Shown here: positions 1-8,103 of the stretch, piece after piece
How positions within the stretch are numbered: the first letter of the stretch is position 1
How the letters are laid out: each line of letters begins with the position of its first letter
Assembly: GCF_904846035.1 (NCBI RefSeq)
Contig: NZ_CAJGYT010000001.1
Span: forward strand, 558,001-622,000
Direction: 5' to 3'
Length of the DNA stretch: 64,000 nucleotides
Source of the DNA: Psychrobacter aestuarii
GTDB lineage: Bacteria; Pseudomonadota; Gammaproteobacteria; Pseudomonadales; Moraxellaceae
Translations under genes and position numbers: made by a program
Notes under the pieces: generated by a model
Told to the model about the DNA's origin: nothing
Databases searched by the model: none
Seen by the model: only the letters and a program-made list of their open reading frames with translations

Positions 1-105
1 CATGAGCAGCGCGTCTCTGTCCCCGCGACACTCGCCGAGCTAACCAATATGGACGAAAACAGCTATAAAGCGGTGGTCAAAGAAACCAAAATCGGCTTTG
101 TTTAA
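1..105 (+). CDS. C-terminal end of an unidentified protein (cut by window edge)
   Basis: An open frame runs from the first base to a TAA at 103-105 and encodes the last 34 residues of a protein ending in KETKIGFV. I do not recognise the family from this tail. It lies 48 bases upstream of rtcA on the same strand with no terminator between them, so the two could be cotranscribed. The tail does not resemble the usual C-terminus of RtcB ligase, the classical partner of RtcA. The reading frame is reasonably sure but the identity is unknown. Confidence 0.5.
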   Translation, partial: HEQRVSVPATLAELTNMDENSYKAVVKETKIGFV

Positions 106-153
106 GCTCATAAAAATTTAAGTCATTAAAAACATATAAAAAGGCGCAGTATC

Positions 154-1311
154 ATGCCCAAAATAAAACCCTTAACCATTGACGGCAGCACAGGCGAAGG
201 CGGCGGACAAATCGTGCGCAGCGCCCTCACCTTGTCCATGCTGACAGGCACGCCGATTCAGGTGCGTCGTATCCGCGCAGGTCGCGCCAAGTCAGGACTG
301 ATGCGCCAGCATCTGATGTGTGTGCAGGCGGCACAGGCGATTTGTAATGCCGAGGTTTCAGGCGCGGCGCTTGGCAGCGATGCCTTTAGCTTTACGCCGC
401 AAGCGGTGCGCGCAGGCGATTATCATTTTGATATTGGCTCGGCGGGCAGCACCAGTCTGGTACTGCAAACGATTTTGCCCGCGCTACTGTTTGCAGAAAG
501 CCAAAATGCAAACAATCAGGATGCTGACAATAAGCACAGCGACGCCTCATCGACCGTAACCATCATCGGCGGCACACACAATCCCTTAGCACCGACCACC
601 GACTTTTTGCAGCACGCCTTTGTACCGCTACTTGCCAAGCTCGGCATGCAGGTGGAGATTGAATGCTTGCAAGCGGGCTTTGCCCCTATCGGCGGCGGTG
701 CGATTACCGCCCGCATCACGCCCTTTTTGCGTCGGGCAGGGATGCCGCAATTTAACTTAACCGAGCGCGGTGCATTACAAAGTATTGTACTGTGCGCGAG
801 CGTTTTAAACTTAGACTACAGCATTTGTACCCGTGAGCTTACCAGTGCCAAGGCGTCATTACTCGAGGCTAATATTGATGAAGTGCTGATGAATACGCAA
901 AGCAAACGGCTGAATGGCATTGGTGAAGGCAATACCTGCTTTGCCATCGTCACGCACCAGCTTGGCGATAAAAATGAGTCTAAAACGACTGCTAAGACAA
1001 GCAACAGAACAGACACTCACCAAGAAGTCTTTAGCCTGCTTGGAGAAAAGCGCAGCTTGGCAGAAAATATCGGCAAGCGCTTGGCGGGACACATCAGGCG
1101 CTATCTGTATGATACGGATGCGCTGCTTGATGAGTATCTGACCGACCAGCTGTTATTGCCTTTGGCGCTGGCGGGTGGCGGCGCGTTTACGGCGCGTGTG
1201 ATGAGCGAGCACAGCAAAACCCAAGCGTGGCTGATTGCGCAGTTTTTACCTGTTGAGATTCGTTTTGATAGCAGTGGCGATCACGGTATTTTGGTACAGG
1301 TGATTTGCTAA
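154..1311 (+). CDS. rtcA: RNA 3'-terminal phosphate cyclase RtcA
   Basis: Converts RNA 3'-phosphate ends into 2',3'-cyclic phosphates using ATP through an enzyme-adenylate intermediate; cytoplasmic, an RNA repair or processing function. The N-terminus carries the family signature GEGGGQIVR at residues 14-22. The C-terminal segment EHSKTQAWLIAQFLP contains His353, which aligns with the adenylylated histidine near the C-terminus of the E. coli enzyme (His309 there, from memory). At 385 residues it is longer than the roughly 340 usual. The extra length is two hydrophilic loops rich in Asn, Asp, Ser and Thr, near residues 115-133 and 268-292. The start is the ATG at 154; the only Shine-Dalgarno-like stretch is a weak AAGG. 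No rtcB is visible downstream. Family assignment is secure; the physiological substrate is unknown. Confidence 0.93.
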   Translation: MPKIKPLTIDGSTGEGGGQIVRSALTLSMLTGTPIQVRRIRAGRAKSGLMRQHLMCVQAAQAICNAEVSGAALGSDAFSFTPQAVRAGDYHFDIGSAGSTSLVLQTILPALLFAESQNANNQDADNKHSDASSTVTIIGGTHNPLAPTTDFLQHAFVPLLAKLGMQVEIECLQAGFAPIGGGAITARITPFLRRAGMPQFNLTERGALQSIVLCASVLNLDYSICTRELTSAKASLLEANIDEVLMNTQSKRLNGIGEGNTCFAIVTHQLGDKNESKTTAKTSNRTDTHQEVFSLLGEKRSLAENIGKRLAGHIRRYLYDTDALLDEYLTDQLLLPLALAGGGAFTARVMSEHSKTQAWLIAQFLPVEIRFDSSGDHGILVQVIC

Positions 1312-1484
1312 GTTTTGGCACATCGCCAATTATCGACAAGATATAAACGTATAATCGCTAACAGCGCATCGCTACTGAGCGATAGCTGCCCGACTATAAT
1401 TACCCAACCATCGTTAGCAAGCCGTTACGTAATTTGTTCATGGCCCATGCTATGATAATCGCTTTACAGACGCGCTGCGCTGAT

Positions 1485-1515
1485 GATATTGCCAATTTAA
1501 GTGATTGGCAATGTC
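1485..1515. promoter_or_regulatory. 31-bp near-perfect palindrome upstream of the glutamate-synthase-like gene
   Basis: Arms GATATTGCCAAT (1485-1496) and ATTGGCAATGTC (1504-1515) are complementary except for one wobble position, around a 7-base centre. The element lies 173 bases after rtcA and 70 bases before the preferred start at 1586. It covers the alternative upstream starts at 1505 (TTG) and 1511 (ATG), which argues against translation beginning there. There is no clean T-run after it, so an operator or leader hairpin is likelier than a terminator. A TATAAT hexamer at 1395-1400 could belong to a promoter for the downstream gene. Confidence 0.5.
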
Positions 1516-1585
1516 ATTATTTTCATCTGCTTTCGGGCAGGATTGCCGCGTTATCACCTTTATTTTTTTATCGTTGAGCGCTGCT

Positions 1586-3316
1586 ATGCCCCAAACGCAA
1601 CCCCATCATCACAACAGCTCCAAACCAAAACCCAAAAAACCTTTGCCCTACGCGGTCGGCTTATTGCTGCGTTATAGTACCTTTGCCGCCTCCATCTGTC
1701 TGCTGGGCGCGGGTATCTTACTCATGCATTGGTCGCTGATTATTATCGGCGGACTTGCCACAGCGCTCGGCATTTATGATTTGTTTCAAACCAAGCACTC
1801 CATCCTGAGCAATTATCCTGTTGCAGGGCATTTGCGCTTTTTGTTTGAAGATTTTCGCCCTGAGATTCGCCAATATTTTTTAGAAGATGAAAAAGAAAAA
1901 GTCCCGTTTTCGCGCCAGCAGCGCACTTTGGTGTACCAACGCGCCAAAAACATCAGTGATACCAACGCCTTTGGCACGCTCGATGACTTGTACAAGCAAG
2001 GTACCGAGTGGTTTTTGCAATCGGCGGTCAGTGCGCCTTTAAAAAACAAAGACTTTCGTATTGATGTCGGCGGCAAGCGCTGCAAACAGCCGTACAATAT
2101 GTCGGTATTTAACATCTCAGCGATGAGCTTTGGCAGTTTGTCTGCCAATGCCATTATGGCGCTCAACCACGGCGCAAAAATCGGCAACTTTACCCACGAT
2201 ACAGGAGAGGGCGCGATTAGCCCCTATCATCGCAAGTTTGGTGGCGATTTGATTTGGGAGATTGGCACTGGCTATTTTGGCTGCCGCGATGACGATGGCA
2301 ACTTTGATGCCGACAGCTTTGCCGAAAAAGCGGTCGATGACCAAGTCAAAATGATTGAAATCAAGCTGTCGCAAGGGGCAAAACCCGGCAAAGGCGGCGT
2401 GCTGCCCTCCAGCAAAATCACCGATGAAATCTCTGAAACCCGCCAAGTGCCGAGAGGTCAAGACTGTGTGTCGCCCGCCTCGCACAGCGCTTTTAGCACG
2501 CCTTTAGAGCTGGTCGAGTTTTGGCAAAAACTGCGCGATTTATCAGGCGGCAAGCCTGTGGGCTTTAAGCTGTGTATCGGTCAGCCATGGCAGTTTATGG
2601 CGATTGTTAAAGCCATGATTGAGACCGACAATTATCCTGATTTTATTGTTGTCGATGGCGCGGAAGGCGGTACGGGCGCAGCGCCTGTGGAGTTTATGGA
2701 CAGTGTCGGCATGCCGCTGATTGATGGCTTTTTATTGGTGCACAATACCTTGGTCGGCGCGGGTATCCGCGACAAAATCAAAGTCGGCGTCAGTGGCAAG
2801 ATTGTCTCAGGCTTTGATGTGGCGCGTATGCTGGCGCTCGGCGCAGACTGGTGCAACTCGGCACGCGGCTTTATGTTCGCGGTCGGCTGTATTCAATCGC
2901 GCTCATGCCATACCAATACGTGCCCAACGGGGGTTGCGACCCAAGACCCCTACCGCCAGCAAGCGCTCGATGTGCCCACAAAGTCTGAACGCGTAGCGAA
3001 CTTTCACAAAAACACCCTCAAATCGCTCGGCAGTATCGTCGGTGCGGTCGGTCTAAGCCACCCTGATGATTTGATGCCCTATCATATCGCGCGGCGTATG
3101 CATGATGGGCAAATCAAGCTGCTGTCAAAGTTTTATTACTTTGCCGACAAAGGGGCGCTCCTCGAACAAAGCGCGCGCTCTGATGTGTACAATCAGATGT
3201 GGGTCATGGCCACGGCTGAGAGTTTCTTAGCAGACAATGATGCCTTGATTGCTTATAATGTGGACTCACGCGACAAAGGTAAAAGCACCAAAATCCCCGC
3301 TTTTGAGCTGCCCTAA
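1586..3316 (+). CDS. FMN-binding glutamate synthase family protein, membrane-anchored
   Basis: A 576-residue protein of the GltB-like FMN domain family (stand-alone glutamate synthase central domain). After a basic, Lys/Pro-rich N-terminus there are two hydrophobic stretches (about residues 25-65), predicted to anchor it in the inner membrane. The barrel follows: FNISAMSFGSLSANAI, the GEGAISPYH segment, KPGKGGVLP, DGAEGGTGAAP, and the Cys triad C-x5-C-x4-C at residues 435, 441 and 446 (CHTNTCPTGVATQ), the pattern that binds a 3Fe-4S cluster in GltB. It lacks the glutaminase domain, so it is not a full glutamate synthase and its substrate is unknown. The frame is open back to 1505, but the ATG at 1586 is preferred because the upstream part overlaps a palindrome and encodes an atypical extension. 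Confidence 0.85.
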   Translation: MPQTQPHHHNSSKPKPKKPLPYAVGLLLRYSTFAASICLLGAGILLMHWSLIIIGGLATALGIYDLFQTKHSILSNYPVAGHLRFLFEDFRPEIRQYFLEDEKEKVPFSRQQRTLVYQRAKNISDTNAFGTLDDLYKQGTEWFLQSAVSAPLKNKDFRIDVGGKRCKQPYNMSVFNISAMSFGSLSANAIMALNHGAKIGNFTHDTGEGAISPYHRKFGGDLIWEIGTGYFGCRDDDGNFDADSFAEKAVDDQVKMIEIKLSQGAKPGKGGVLPSSKITDEISETRQVPRGQDCVSPASHSAFSTPLELVEFWQKLRDLSGGKPVGFKLCIGQPWQFMAIVKAMIETDNYPDFIVVDGAEGGTGAAPVEFMDSVGMPLIDGFLLVHNTLVGAGIRDKIKVGVSGKIVSGFDVARMLALGADWCNSARGFMFAVGCIQSRSCHTNTCPTGVATQDPYRQQALDVPTKSERVANFHKNTLKSLGSIVGAVGLSHPDDLMPYHIARRMHDGQIKLLSKFYYFADKGALLEQSARSDVYNQMWVMATAESFLADNDALIAYNVDSRDKGKSTKIPAFELP

Positions 3317-3385
3317 TCTCCGCTTTGTTTACAGCACACCCGATGGCGTCTTTGGCGTCATCAACCGATAGAAGATGCACCCGTC

Positions 3386-4189
3386 ATGTACCGCTTTATT
3401 TGTTTTTCTCTGCTAAGTGCCCTTGGCGTCTCTTTGAGCGCCTGTAACGCCAGCAGCTCAGATCCCGTTGCCACAGATGCCGAATACTGGTCTTGCCAAA
3501 AAAGTGAGCAGCCCTTTGCTTATAGTGCCTGCCATATTGACCAGCGCGCCTTGGCTGATGGGCGCAGCGCCCTCAAGCTGTTTTGGCAACAAGACAGCGC
3601 CTCAACGCCTTTATTGACCTTTGATGCGTTATCAGAGCAGCTGCCCGAGGACAAAACCCTCGCCTTTGCCATGAATGCAGGCATGTATAACAAGGACTAC
3701 GCGCCGATTGGCTATACCGTCATTGAAGGTAGAGAAATCAAATCCTTAAACCTAAAAGACGGCGGCGGCAATTTTCATTTGTTGCCAAATGGCGTGCTGT
3801 GGTCGGACAAGGCAGGCACGGTACATATTGATGAAAGCCACGTGTTAAAAGACAAGCTCGATGACGGCAGTGCCAAGCCGTGGTACGCCACGCAATCAGG
3901 GCCGATGCTGGTCATTGATGGCAAGATTCACCCCAAATTTGACCCGAACAGCAGCTCGCGCAAGATACGTAACGGTGTCGGTATCTGCGCGGACAATCGC
4001 CTACAGTGGGTGGTCAGTGACACGCCTGTGACTTTTTATCAATTTGCTGAGCTGTTTAAAGACAGTTTGCAGTGTGAAGATGCGCTGTTTTTGGATGGCG
4101 GTATCGCTTCCGCCTTTTATGCTCCAAGCATTGAGCGCCACGATAAAAAACAGATGGGCGTGATGGTCGGTGTGGTGCAGCCTGAATAA
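3386..4189 (+). CDS. Phosphodiester glycosidase (NAGPA/DUF2233) family lipoprotein
   Basis: A 267-residue protein beginning with a lipoprotein signal peptide: hydrophobic core then LSAC with the lipid-modified Cys at residue 20. The mature part matches the phosphodiester glycosidase fold: AMNAGMYNKDYAPIGY, LKDGGGNFHLLPNGV, a QSGPMLVIDG segment, then RNGVGICADN and ALFLDGGIASAFY. In this family those blocks form the active site that cleaves sugar phosphodiesters. The natural substrate of the bacterial members is mostly unknown; a cell-wall or exopolysaccharide target is a guess. The gene starts 69 bases after the glutamate-synthase-like gene on the same strand, so they may be cotranscribed, though no functional link is obvious. 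Confidence 0.85.
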   Translation: MYRFICFSLLSALGVSLSACNASSSDPVATDAEYWSCQKSEQPFAYSACHIDQRALADGRSALKLFWQQDSASTPLLTFDALSEQLPEDKTLAFAMNAGMYNKDYAPIGYTVIEGREIKSLNLKDGGGNFHLLPNGVLWSDKAGTVHIDESHVLKDKLDDGSAKPWYATQSGPMLVIDGKIHPKFDPNSSSRKIRNGVGICADNRLQWVVSDTPVTFYQFAELFKDSLQCEDALFLDGGIASAFYAPSIERHDKKQMGVMVGVVQPE

Positions 4190-4340
4190 GTGCCTATAGC
4201 ATCAGTACGCCGTCAGCCTACGCCGCGCGCTTGAGAAGCAGCGTACAAACTTTGCAGAATAAGCCGCAGCGTCATGGGTGAAATTTTGCTACAATACGCG
4301 CGATTTTATTTTATACCCTTCACCAAATTGAGAGATGATT

Positions 4341-5432
4341 ATGGGCTTTAATTGCGGCATCGTCGGTTTGCCTAACGTGGGCAAATCCACCTTATTCAAT
4401 GCATTGACCAAGGCAGGTATTGCCGCGGAAAACTTCCCATTTTGTACCAAAGACCCCAACACGGGCATCGTGCCTGTGCCTGACCCACGCCTAAAGGCAC
4501 TGGCAGACATCGTGAATCCTGAGCGCGTCATGCCAACCACCATGGAATTTGTGGACATCGCAGGCTTGGTCGCAGGCGCGTCACAAGGCGAAGGCATGGG
4601 CAACCAGTTCTTAGCCAACATCCGTGAGACGGACGCGATTGCGCACGTGGTACGCTGCTTTGATGATGACAACGTCGTCCACGTTGACGGTCGCGTCAGC
4701 CCGATTGATGACATCGAAACCATCAATACCGAGTTGGCATTGGCTGACCTTGACGCGGTGACCCGCGCCATCACCAACCTGAACAAAAAAGCCAAAGGCG
4801 GCGACAAAGACGCGCAAGCCATGCTTGCCGTATTTAACAAAATTGAGCCCTTCTTAGCAGACGGCAAGCCTGCACGCGCGGCAAATCTCGACGCTGAAGA
4901 AAAGCATCTGATTAAAAGCTACGGTCTTATTACCCTAAAGCCGACCATGTATATCGCTAACGTCGCCGAAGACGGCTTTAGTGACAACCCTTACCTAGAC
5001 GCGGTACGCGACTATGCCAAAGGGGATGATGCTATCGTCATCGCACTGTGCAACCAAATCGAAGCCGAAATCGCGCAATTGGACGACGCTGACAAGCAGG
5101 ACTTCCTAGACGAGATGGGCATGGAAGAGGCAGGTCTTGACCAAGTGATTCGCGGCGGCTATGACCTGCTTGATATGCAAACGTACTTTACCGCTGGCGT
5201 CAAAGAAGTACGCGCATGGACGGTCAAAGTGGGCGCGACTGCACCAGAAGCGGCAGGCGTGATTCACACCGATTTTGAGCGCGGCTTTATCCGTGCCGAA
5301 GTCATCGCCTATGATGACTTTATTGCATACAATGGCGAAAAAGGCGCTGCCGCTGCGGGTAAATCTCGTCTAGAAGGCAAAACCTATATCGTCCAAGACG
5401 GCGATGTGATGCACTTTAGATTTAACGTGTAA
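4341..5432 (+). CDS. ychF: Redox-regulated ribosome-binding ATPase YchF
   Basis: Obg-family P-loop protein that unusually prefers ATP over GTP and binds ribosomes; in E. coli it is linked to oxidative stress responses. The protein (363 residues from this start) has G1 GLPNVGKST at residues 9-17, G3 DIAGLV, the NKIE element characteristic of YchF in place of the canonical NKxD, and a C-terminal TGS domain. An ATG six bases upstream at 4335 is in frame, but the GAGAG Shine-Dalgarno sequence just before it is better spaced for 4341, and [11 protein letters not shown] is the canonical N-terminus. The usual neighbour pth is not visible. A terminator region follows. Confidence 0.96.
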   Translation: MGFNCGIVGLPNVGKSTLFNALTKAGIAAENFPFCTKDPNTGIVPVPDPRLKALADIVNPERVMPTTMEFVDIAGLVAGASQGEGMGNQFLANIRETDAIAHVVRCFDDDNVVHVDGRVSPIDDIETINTELALADLDAVTRAITNLNKKAKGGDKDAQAMLAVFNKIEPFLADGKPARAANLDAEEKHLIKSYGLITLKPTMYIANVAEDGFSDNPYLDAVRDYAKGDDAIVIALCNQIEAEIAQLDDADKQDFLDEMGMEEAGLDQVIRGGYDLLDMQTYFTAGVKEVRAWTVKVGATAPEAAGVIHTDFERGFIRAEVIAYDDFIAYNGEKGAAAAGKSRLEGKTYIVQDGDVMHFRFNV

Positions 5433-5487
5433 GGCGCTATTGCTGATACTTAATAAAGAAGATACGCCATAACACACGCGCTCGATT

Positions 5488-5547
5488 GAACGGTATTTTT
5501 CTTGCTTACTGTGGCTACGCTGCCAGAGGCTACGAAAAATACCATTC
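5488..5547. repeat. Intergenic inverted repeat (REP-like hairpin) downstream of ychF
   Basis: Arms GAACGGTATTTTTC (5488-5501) and GAAAAATACCATTC (5534-5547) pair over 14 bp with one wobble. The 32-base centre contains GCTACG twice. The hairpin is not followed by a T-run and lies upstream of two better terminators, so it looks like a dispersed palindromic repeat unit rather than a terminator. The rest of 5433-5590 shows no gene. Confidence 0.5.
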
Positions 5548-5590
5548 ACTCTCGCTGTATCGTATTTATAAAAAATCGACCATCAGCCAA

Positions 5591-5626
5591 AGATAAAACC
5601 GTCAAATAACGGCTGGTTTTGTCTTT
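5591..5626 (+). terminator. Probable intrinsic terminator after ychF (first of two)
   Basis: AGATAAAACC pairs imperfectly with GGTTTTGTCT across a short loop, and TTTT follows. It is weaker than the second terminator just downstream. Confidence 0.5.
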
Positions 5627-5636
5627 TATGAATAAA

Positions 5637-5670
5637 AAACCAAGGTAACGCGCTTACTTTGGTTTTTTTT
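5637..5670 (+). terminator. Intrinsic terminator after ychF (second of two)
   Basis: AAACCAAGGTAA pairs with TTACTTTGGTTT (one G-U pair) around a CGCGC loop and is followed by a run of eight T residues. It insulates ychF from the Zur-box promoter region that begins about ten bases later. Confidence 0.8.
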
Positions 5671-5680
5671 CGTTGATAAT

Positions 5681-5695
5681 TGTTATATTATAACA
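5681..5695. promoter_or_regulatory. Zur box (zinc uptake regulator operator)
   Basis: TGTTATATTATAACA is a perfect 7-1-7 palindrome followed by TT. It matches the core TGTTATAWTATAACATT of the gammaproteobacterial Zur consensus as I remember it from znuABC. It lies 91 bases upstream of the start of the histidine-rich lipoprotein and just after the ychF terminator, so it would control only that gene. Zur with zinc would repress; expression would rise under zinc starvation. Confidence 0.75.
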
Positions 5696-5786
5696 TTCCT
5701 GTTATCAGCCAAGGCGCGGTACTTAATCTCCAATGCCACGCACTGGCTGATACTTTAATATTTGTTGATTTTAAAAAGGGCTTTTC

Positions 5787-6356
5787 ATGACCGCGTTGAC
5801 TTCTTTAAAAACCGCGACCGCTATCGGCATTTTAACTTTAGGCTTGGTCGGCTGTAGCCAGCCGAGCGATGAGGCGAGCGCTGCGCCAGATGCCGCAGCA
5901 CAGACCGACACCGCCGACACGCATGCAGATGAACACGGCGCACATGAGGGTGAAGCAGAACATGGCGCACATGAAGCGCATGGCGAGCACGAAGGTCATG
6001 ATGAGCACGGCGCACATGAGGGGCACGAAGGTCACGACCACGGTCATGCCGATATGACCAACTATGCGTGCCAGCCTGAGCAACGCATCGGCGCGCATTA
6101 CGACGAACACGATGGCAAAATGAGCGCGCATCTATTGATTGACGGTGTCGAATACGATTTGCTGGCGACCAGTGGCGAAAACACCGACCCTGCTATCGGC
6201 GGCATTTATGACACGGATATTGGCTTGAGTGATGATGCGGGTATGCGCTGGGAAGTGACGGCGGACAAGTCGCAAGCCACGCTGGTGAGCTTGCCTACAG
6301 ACGCCCAAGGCAGCGATGAGAAGGTCTTGTTTGAGTGTGACGTCACAAAAGGCTAG
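5787..6356 (+). CDS. Histidine-rich lipoprotein with MliC-like C-terminal domain, probably zinc-responsive
   Basis: A 189-residue protein. Residues 1-23 form a lipoprotein signal ending LGLVGC (Cys23). Residues 46-87 hold 14 histidines in 42 positions, in repeats such as EHGAHEG and HEGHDHGH, a probable metal-binding segment. Residues 92-187 begin YAC, contain GGIYDTD and RWEVTADKSQATLVS, and end FECDV. That pattern resembles the MliC beta-barrel fold of lysozyme inhibitors, which also starts YxC and ends with a paired Cys. I judge this likeness by eye and it is not certain. The upstream Zur box suggests induction by zinc shortage and a role in periplasmic zinc capture. The gene is monocistronic: terminators lie on both sides. 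The start is the ATG at 5787 preceded by AAAAGGG. Confidence 0.8.
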   Translation: MTALTSLKTATAIGILTLGLVGCSQPSDEASAAPDAAAQTDTADTHADEHGAHEGEAEHGAHEAHGEHEGHDEHGAHEGHEGHDHGHADMTNYACQPEQRIGAHYDEHDGKMSAHLLIDGVEYDLLATSGENTDPAIGGIYDTDIGLSDDAGMRWEVTADKSQATLVSLPTDAQGSDEKVLFECDVTKG

Positions 6357-6497
6357 GTTTTTTTAACCACTCCCCGCCTCGCGTTACGCTGATACGTGCC
6401 GATGGCAATTACTGATAATGAGAAAGCGATAAACAGATAAGACGGTTGCGCCGCGCTTGACTTACAACCGTCATCTGTTGTTTGCTATGCTAAAGAC

Positions 6498-6530
6498 GCA
6501 AGCGTGTTGATACACGTTTGCCTTTTATTT
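6498..6530 (+). terminator. Probable terminator of the histidine-rich lipoprotein gene
   Basis: GCAAGCGTGT pairs with ACACGTTTGC (one wobble) around a TGAT loop, followed by CTTTTATTT. It lies only 17 bases before the dgt start, so it could alternatively act in the dgt leader. Confidence 0.5.
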
Positions 6531-6546
6531 CATTATCATAATAAGC

Positions 6547-8013
6547 ATGGACACAATGACAATAACAACATCAATACAGCAACCAAACTCCAGCACCGAA
6601 CATTGGCAGCGCCTGCTCAGCCCGCAGCGCTTGGGCGCAAAAAAACCACCGAGCAGCAACCCTGCCAACCGCTCGCAGTTTCATAAAGACTATGACCGCT
6701 TGGTCTTTTCGCATTCCTTTCGCCAGCTCAATCAAAAAACCCAAGTCCACCCGCTGAGCAATCAGATGGGCATCCATACGCGCTTGACGCATTCGCTTGA
6801 GGTGTCCTGTATCGGACGCTCGCTTGGCACGATGGCAGCCGAAAAGCTACATGATACGCTATCAGGCGGTCTGCCTGCGGGTATCGGCGCGGCAGATGTC
6901 GGCGTTATTATTCAGGCGGCGTGTCTCGCGCACGATATTGGCAATCCGCCGTTTGGGCACGCGGGCGAATACGCCATTCGCGATTGGTTTATGCACCCTG
7001 CGCGCCAAGTTCACCTGCAGCAGCTGAGCGCCAACCAGCGTCTTGACGTCCTCGCTTATGAAGGCAATGCCCAAGGCTTTCGCGTTTTGACGGCCAACGA
7101 GCACCATCCTGACAAGGGCGGCATGCGCCTGACCTGCGCGACCCTCGGCGCGTTTATGAAATATCCATGGCTCGCAAGCCATGCCAACCCCAGTGCCTAC
7201 CAAGCGCTCAGCGCCGATGAGGCAGGCTTAGCAGGCAGACCGCCGCTTGGCGCACAGAGCGCACTGCGTAAGTTTGGCTGTTTTGATAGCGAGGCTGCGC
7301 AATTAGAAGAGCTGGCGCACGTCTTGGCATTGCCGCGCGCCCGCACGCACGATGGCTTTGCCCGCCACCCACTTGCCTACCTACTTGAGGCTGCCGACGA
7401 CATCTGTTACGCGCTGATTGATTTAGAAGACGGCATCAATCTAAACATGCTGAGCTACCCTGAGGTCGCTGAGATTTTATACACGCTTATCGGTGATGTG
7501 CCCGAGACACTGGTGCCGCCGCATTATGCCTCAGTGCGTCAGCATCTGGCGGGACTGCGCGCCCGCGCCATGATGCGCTTGGTCAATACCGTTACCGATG
7601 CCTTTGCCGATAATGCCAAGGCGCTACTGGCGGGCGAGCTGGACGGCAGCCTATTCACGCACTGTGCGCCCGATATCCAAGCGGGCATCTACGCGGCAAA
7701 AAAACTGGCGCAAGACAAAATCTTTAACCACCCAAGCAAGGTGCGTATGGAGCTGATGGCGAATCAGTGTTTGCATCGTCTGCTTGATGCCTTGATGCCG
7801 CTTGCCTGGCATGGCAGTGAGACACACAATCTGTTTGAGCAGCAGCGGCTTTTGACTTTATTACAGCCACACCTTGATGAACATCGGCGCACACTCGGCA
7901 GCGATATTTATGCCAATATTTTGACCATTTTGGACTTTATCACAGGCATGAACGACCACGAGGCCTACCGCCTTGCTCAAGAGTTGCAAGGGCACTGGAA
8001 TACGATGGTATAA
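6547..8013 (+). CDS. dgt: Deoxyguanosinetriphosphate triphosphohydrolase (dGTPase)
   Basis: Hydrolyses dNTPs, classically dGTP, to the nucleoside and triphosphate and so helps balance the nucleotide pool. The 488-residue protein carries the HD-domain metal ligands: His in TRLTHSLEV, His129-Asp130 in AHDIGNPPFGHAGE, and a later Asp in LEAADDICYALIDLEDG. The length fits the longer dGTPase class. The start at 6547 has no convincing Shine-Dalgarno sequence, and an in-frame ATG at 6559 is an equal candidate. The N-terminal 35 residues, up to the region where conservation begins, are low in conserved features. Confidence 0.9.
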   Translation: MDTMTITTSIQQPNSSTEHWQRLLSPQRLGAKKPPSSNPANRSQFHKDYDRLVFSHSFRQLNQKTQVHPLSNQMGIHTRLTHSLEVSCIGRSLGTMAAEKLHDTLSGGLPAGIGAADVGVIIQAACLAHDIGNPPFGHAGEYAIRDWFMHPARQVHLQQLSANQRLDVLAYEGNAQGFRVLTANEHHPDKGGMRLTCATLGAFMKYPWLASHANPSAYQALSADEAGLAGRPPLGAQSALRKFGCFDSEAAQLEELAHVLALPRARTHDGFARHPLAYLLEAADDICYALIDLEDGINLNMLSYPEVAEILYTLIGDVPETLVPPHYASVRQHLAGLRARAMMRLVNTVTDAFADNAKALLAGELDGSLFTHCAPDIQAGIYAAKKLAQDKIFNHPSKVRMELMANQCLHRLLDALMPLAWHGSETHNLFEQQRLLTLLQPHLDEHRRTLGSDIYANILTILDFITGMNDHEAYRLAQELQGHWNTMV

Positions 8014-8103
8014 GGCAATCAGCCGATAAATGCGAGATAAAGGATGAGAAATCGTGCGTTTTTATTCGTAATTTGCCGATGAAATGCGTATGATAAAAAT
8101 TTT

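Noticed and set aside
5488..5547. Inverted repeat as the ychF terminator
   Set aside because: The loop is long and no T-run follows; two proper terminators lie downstream.
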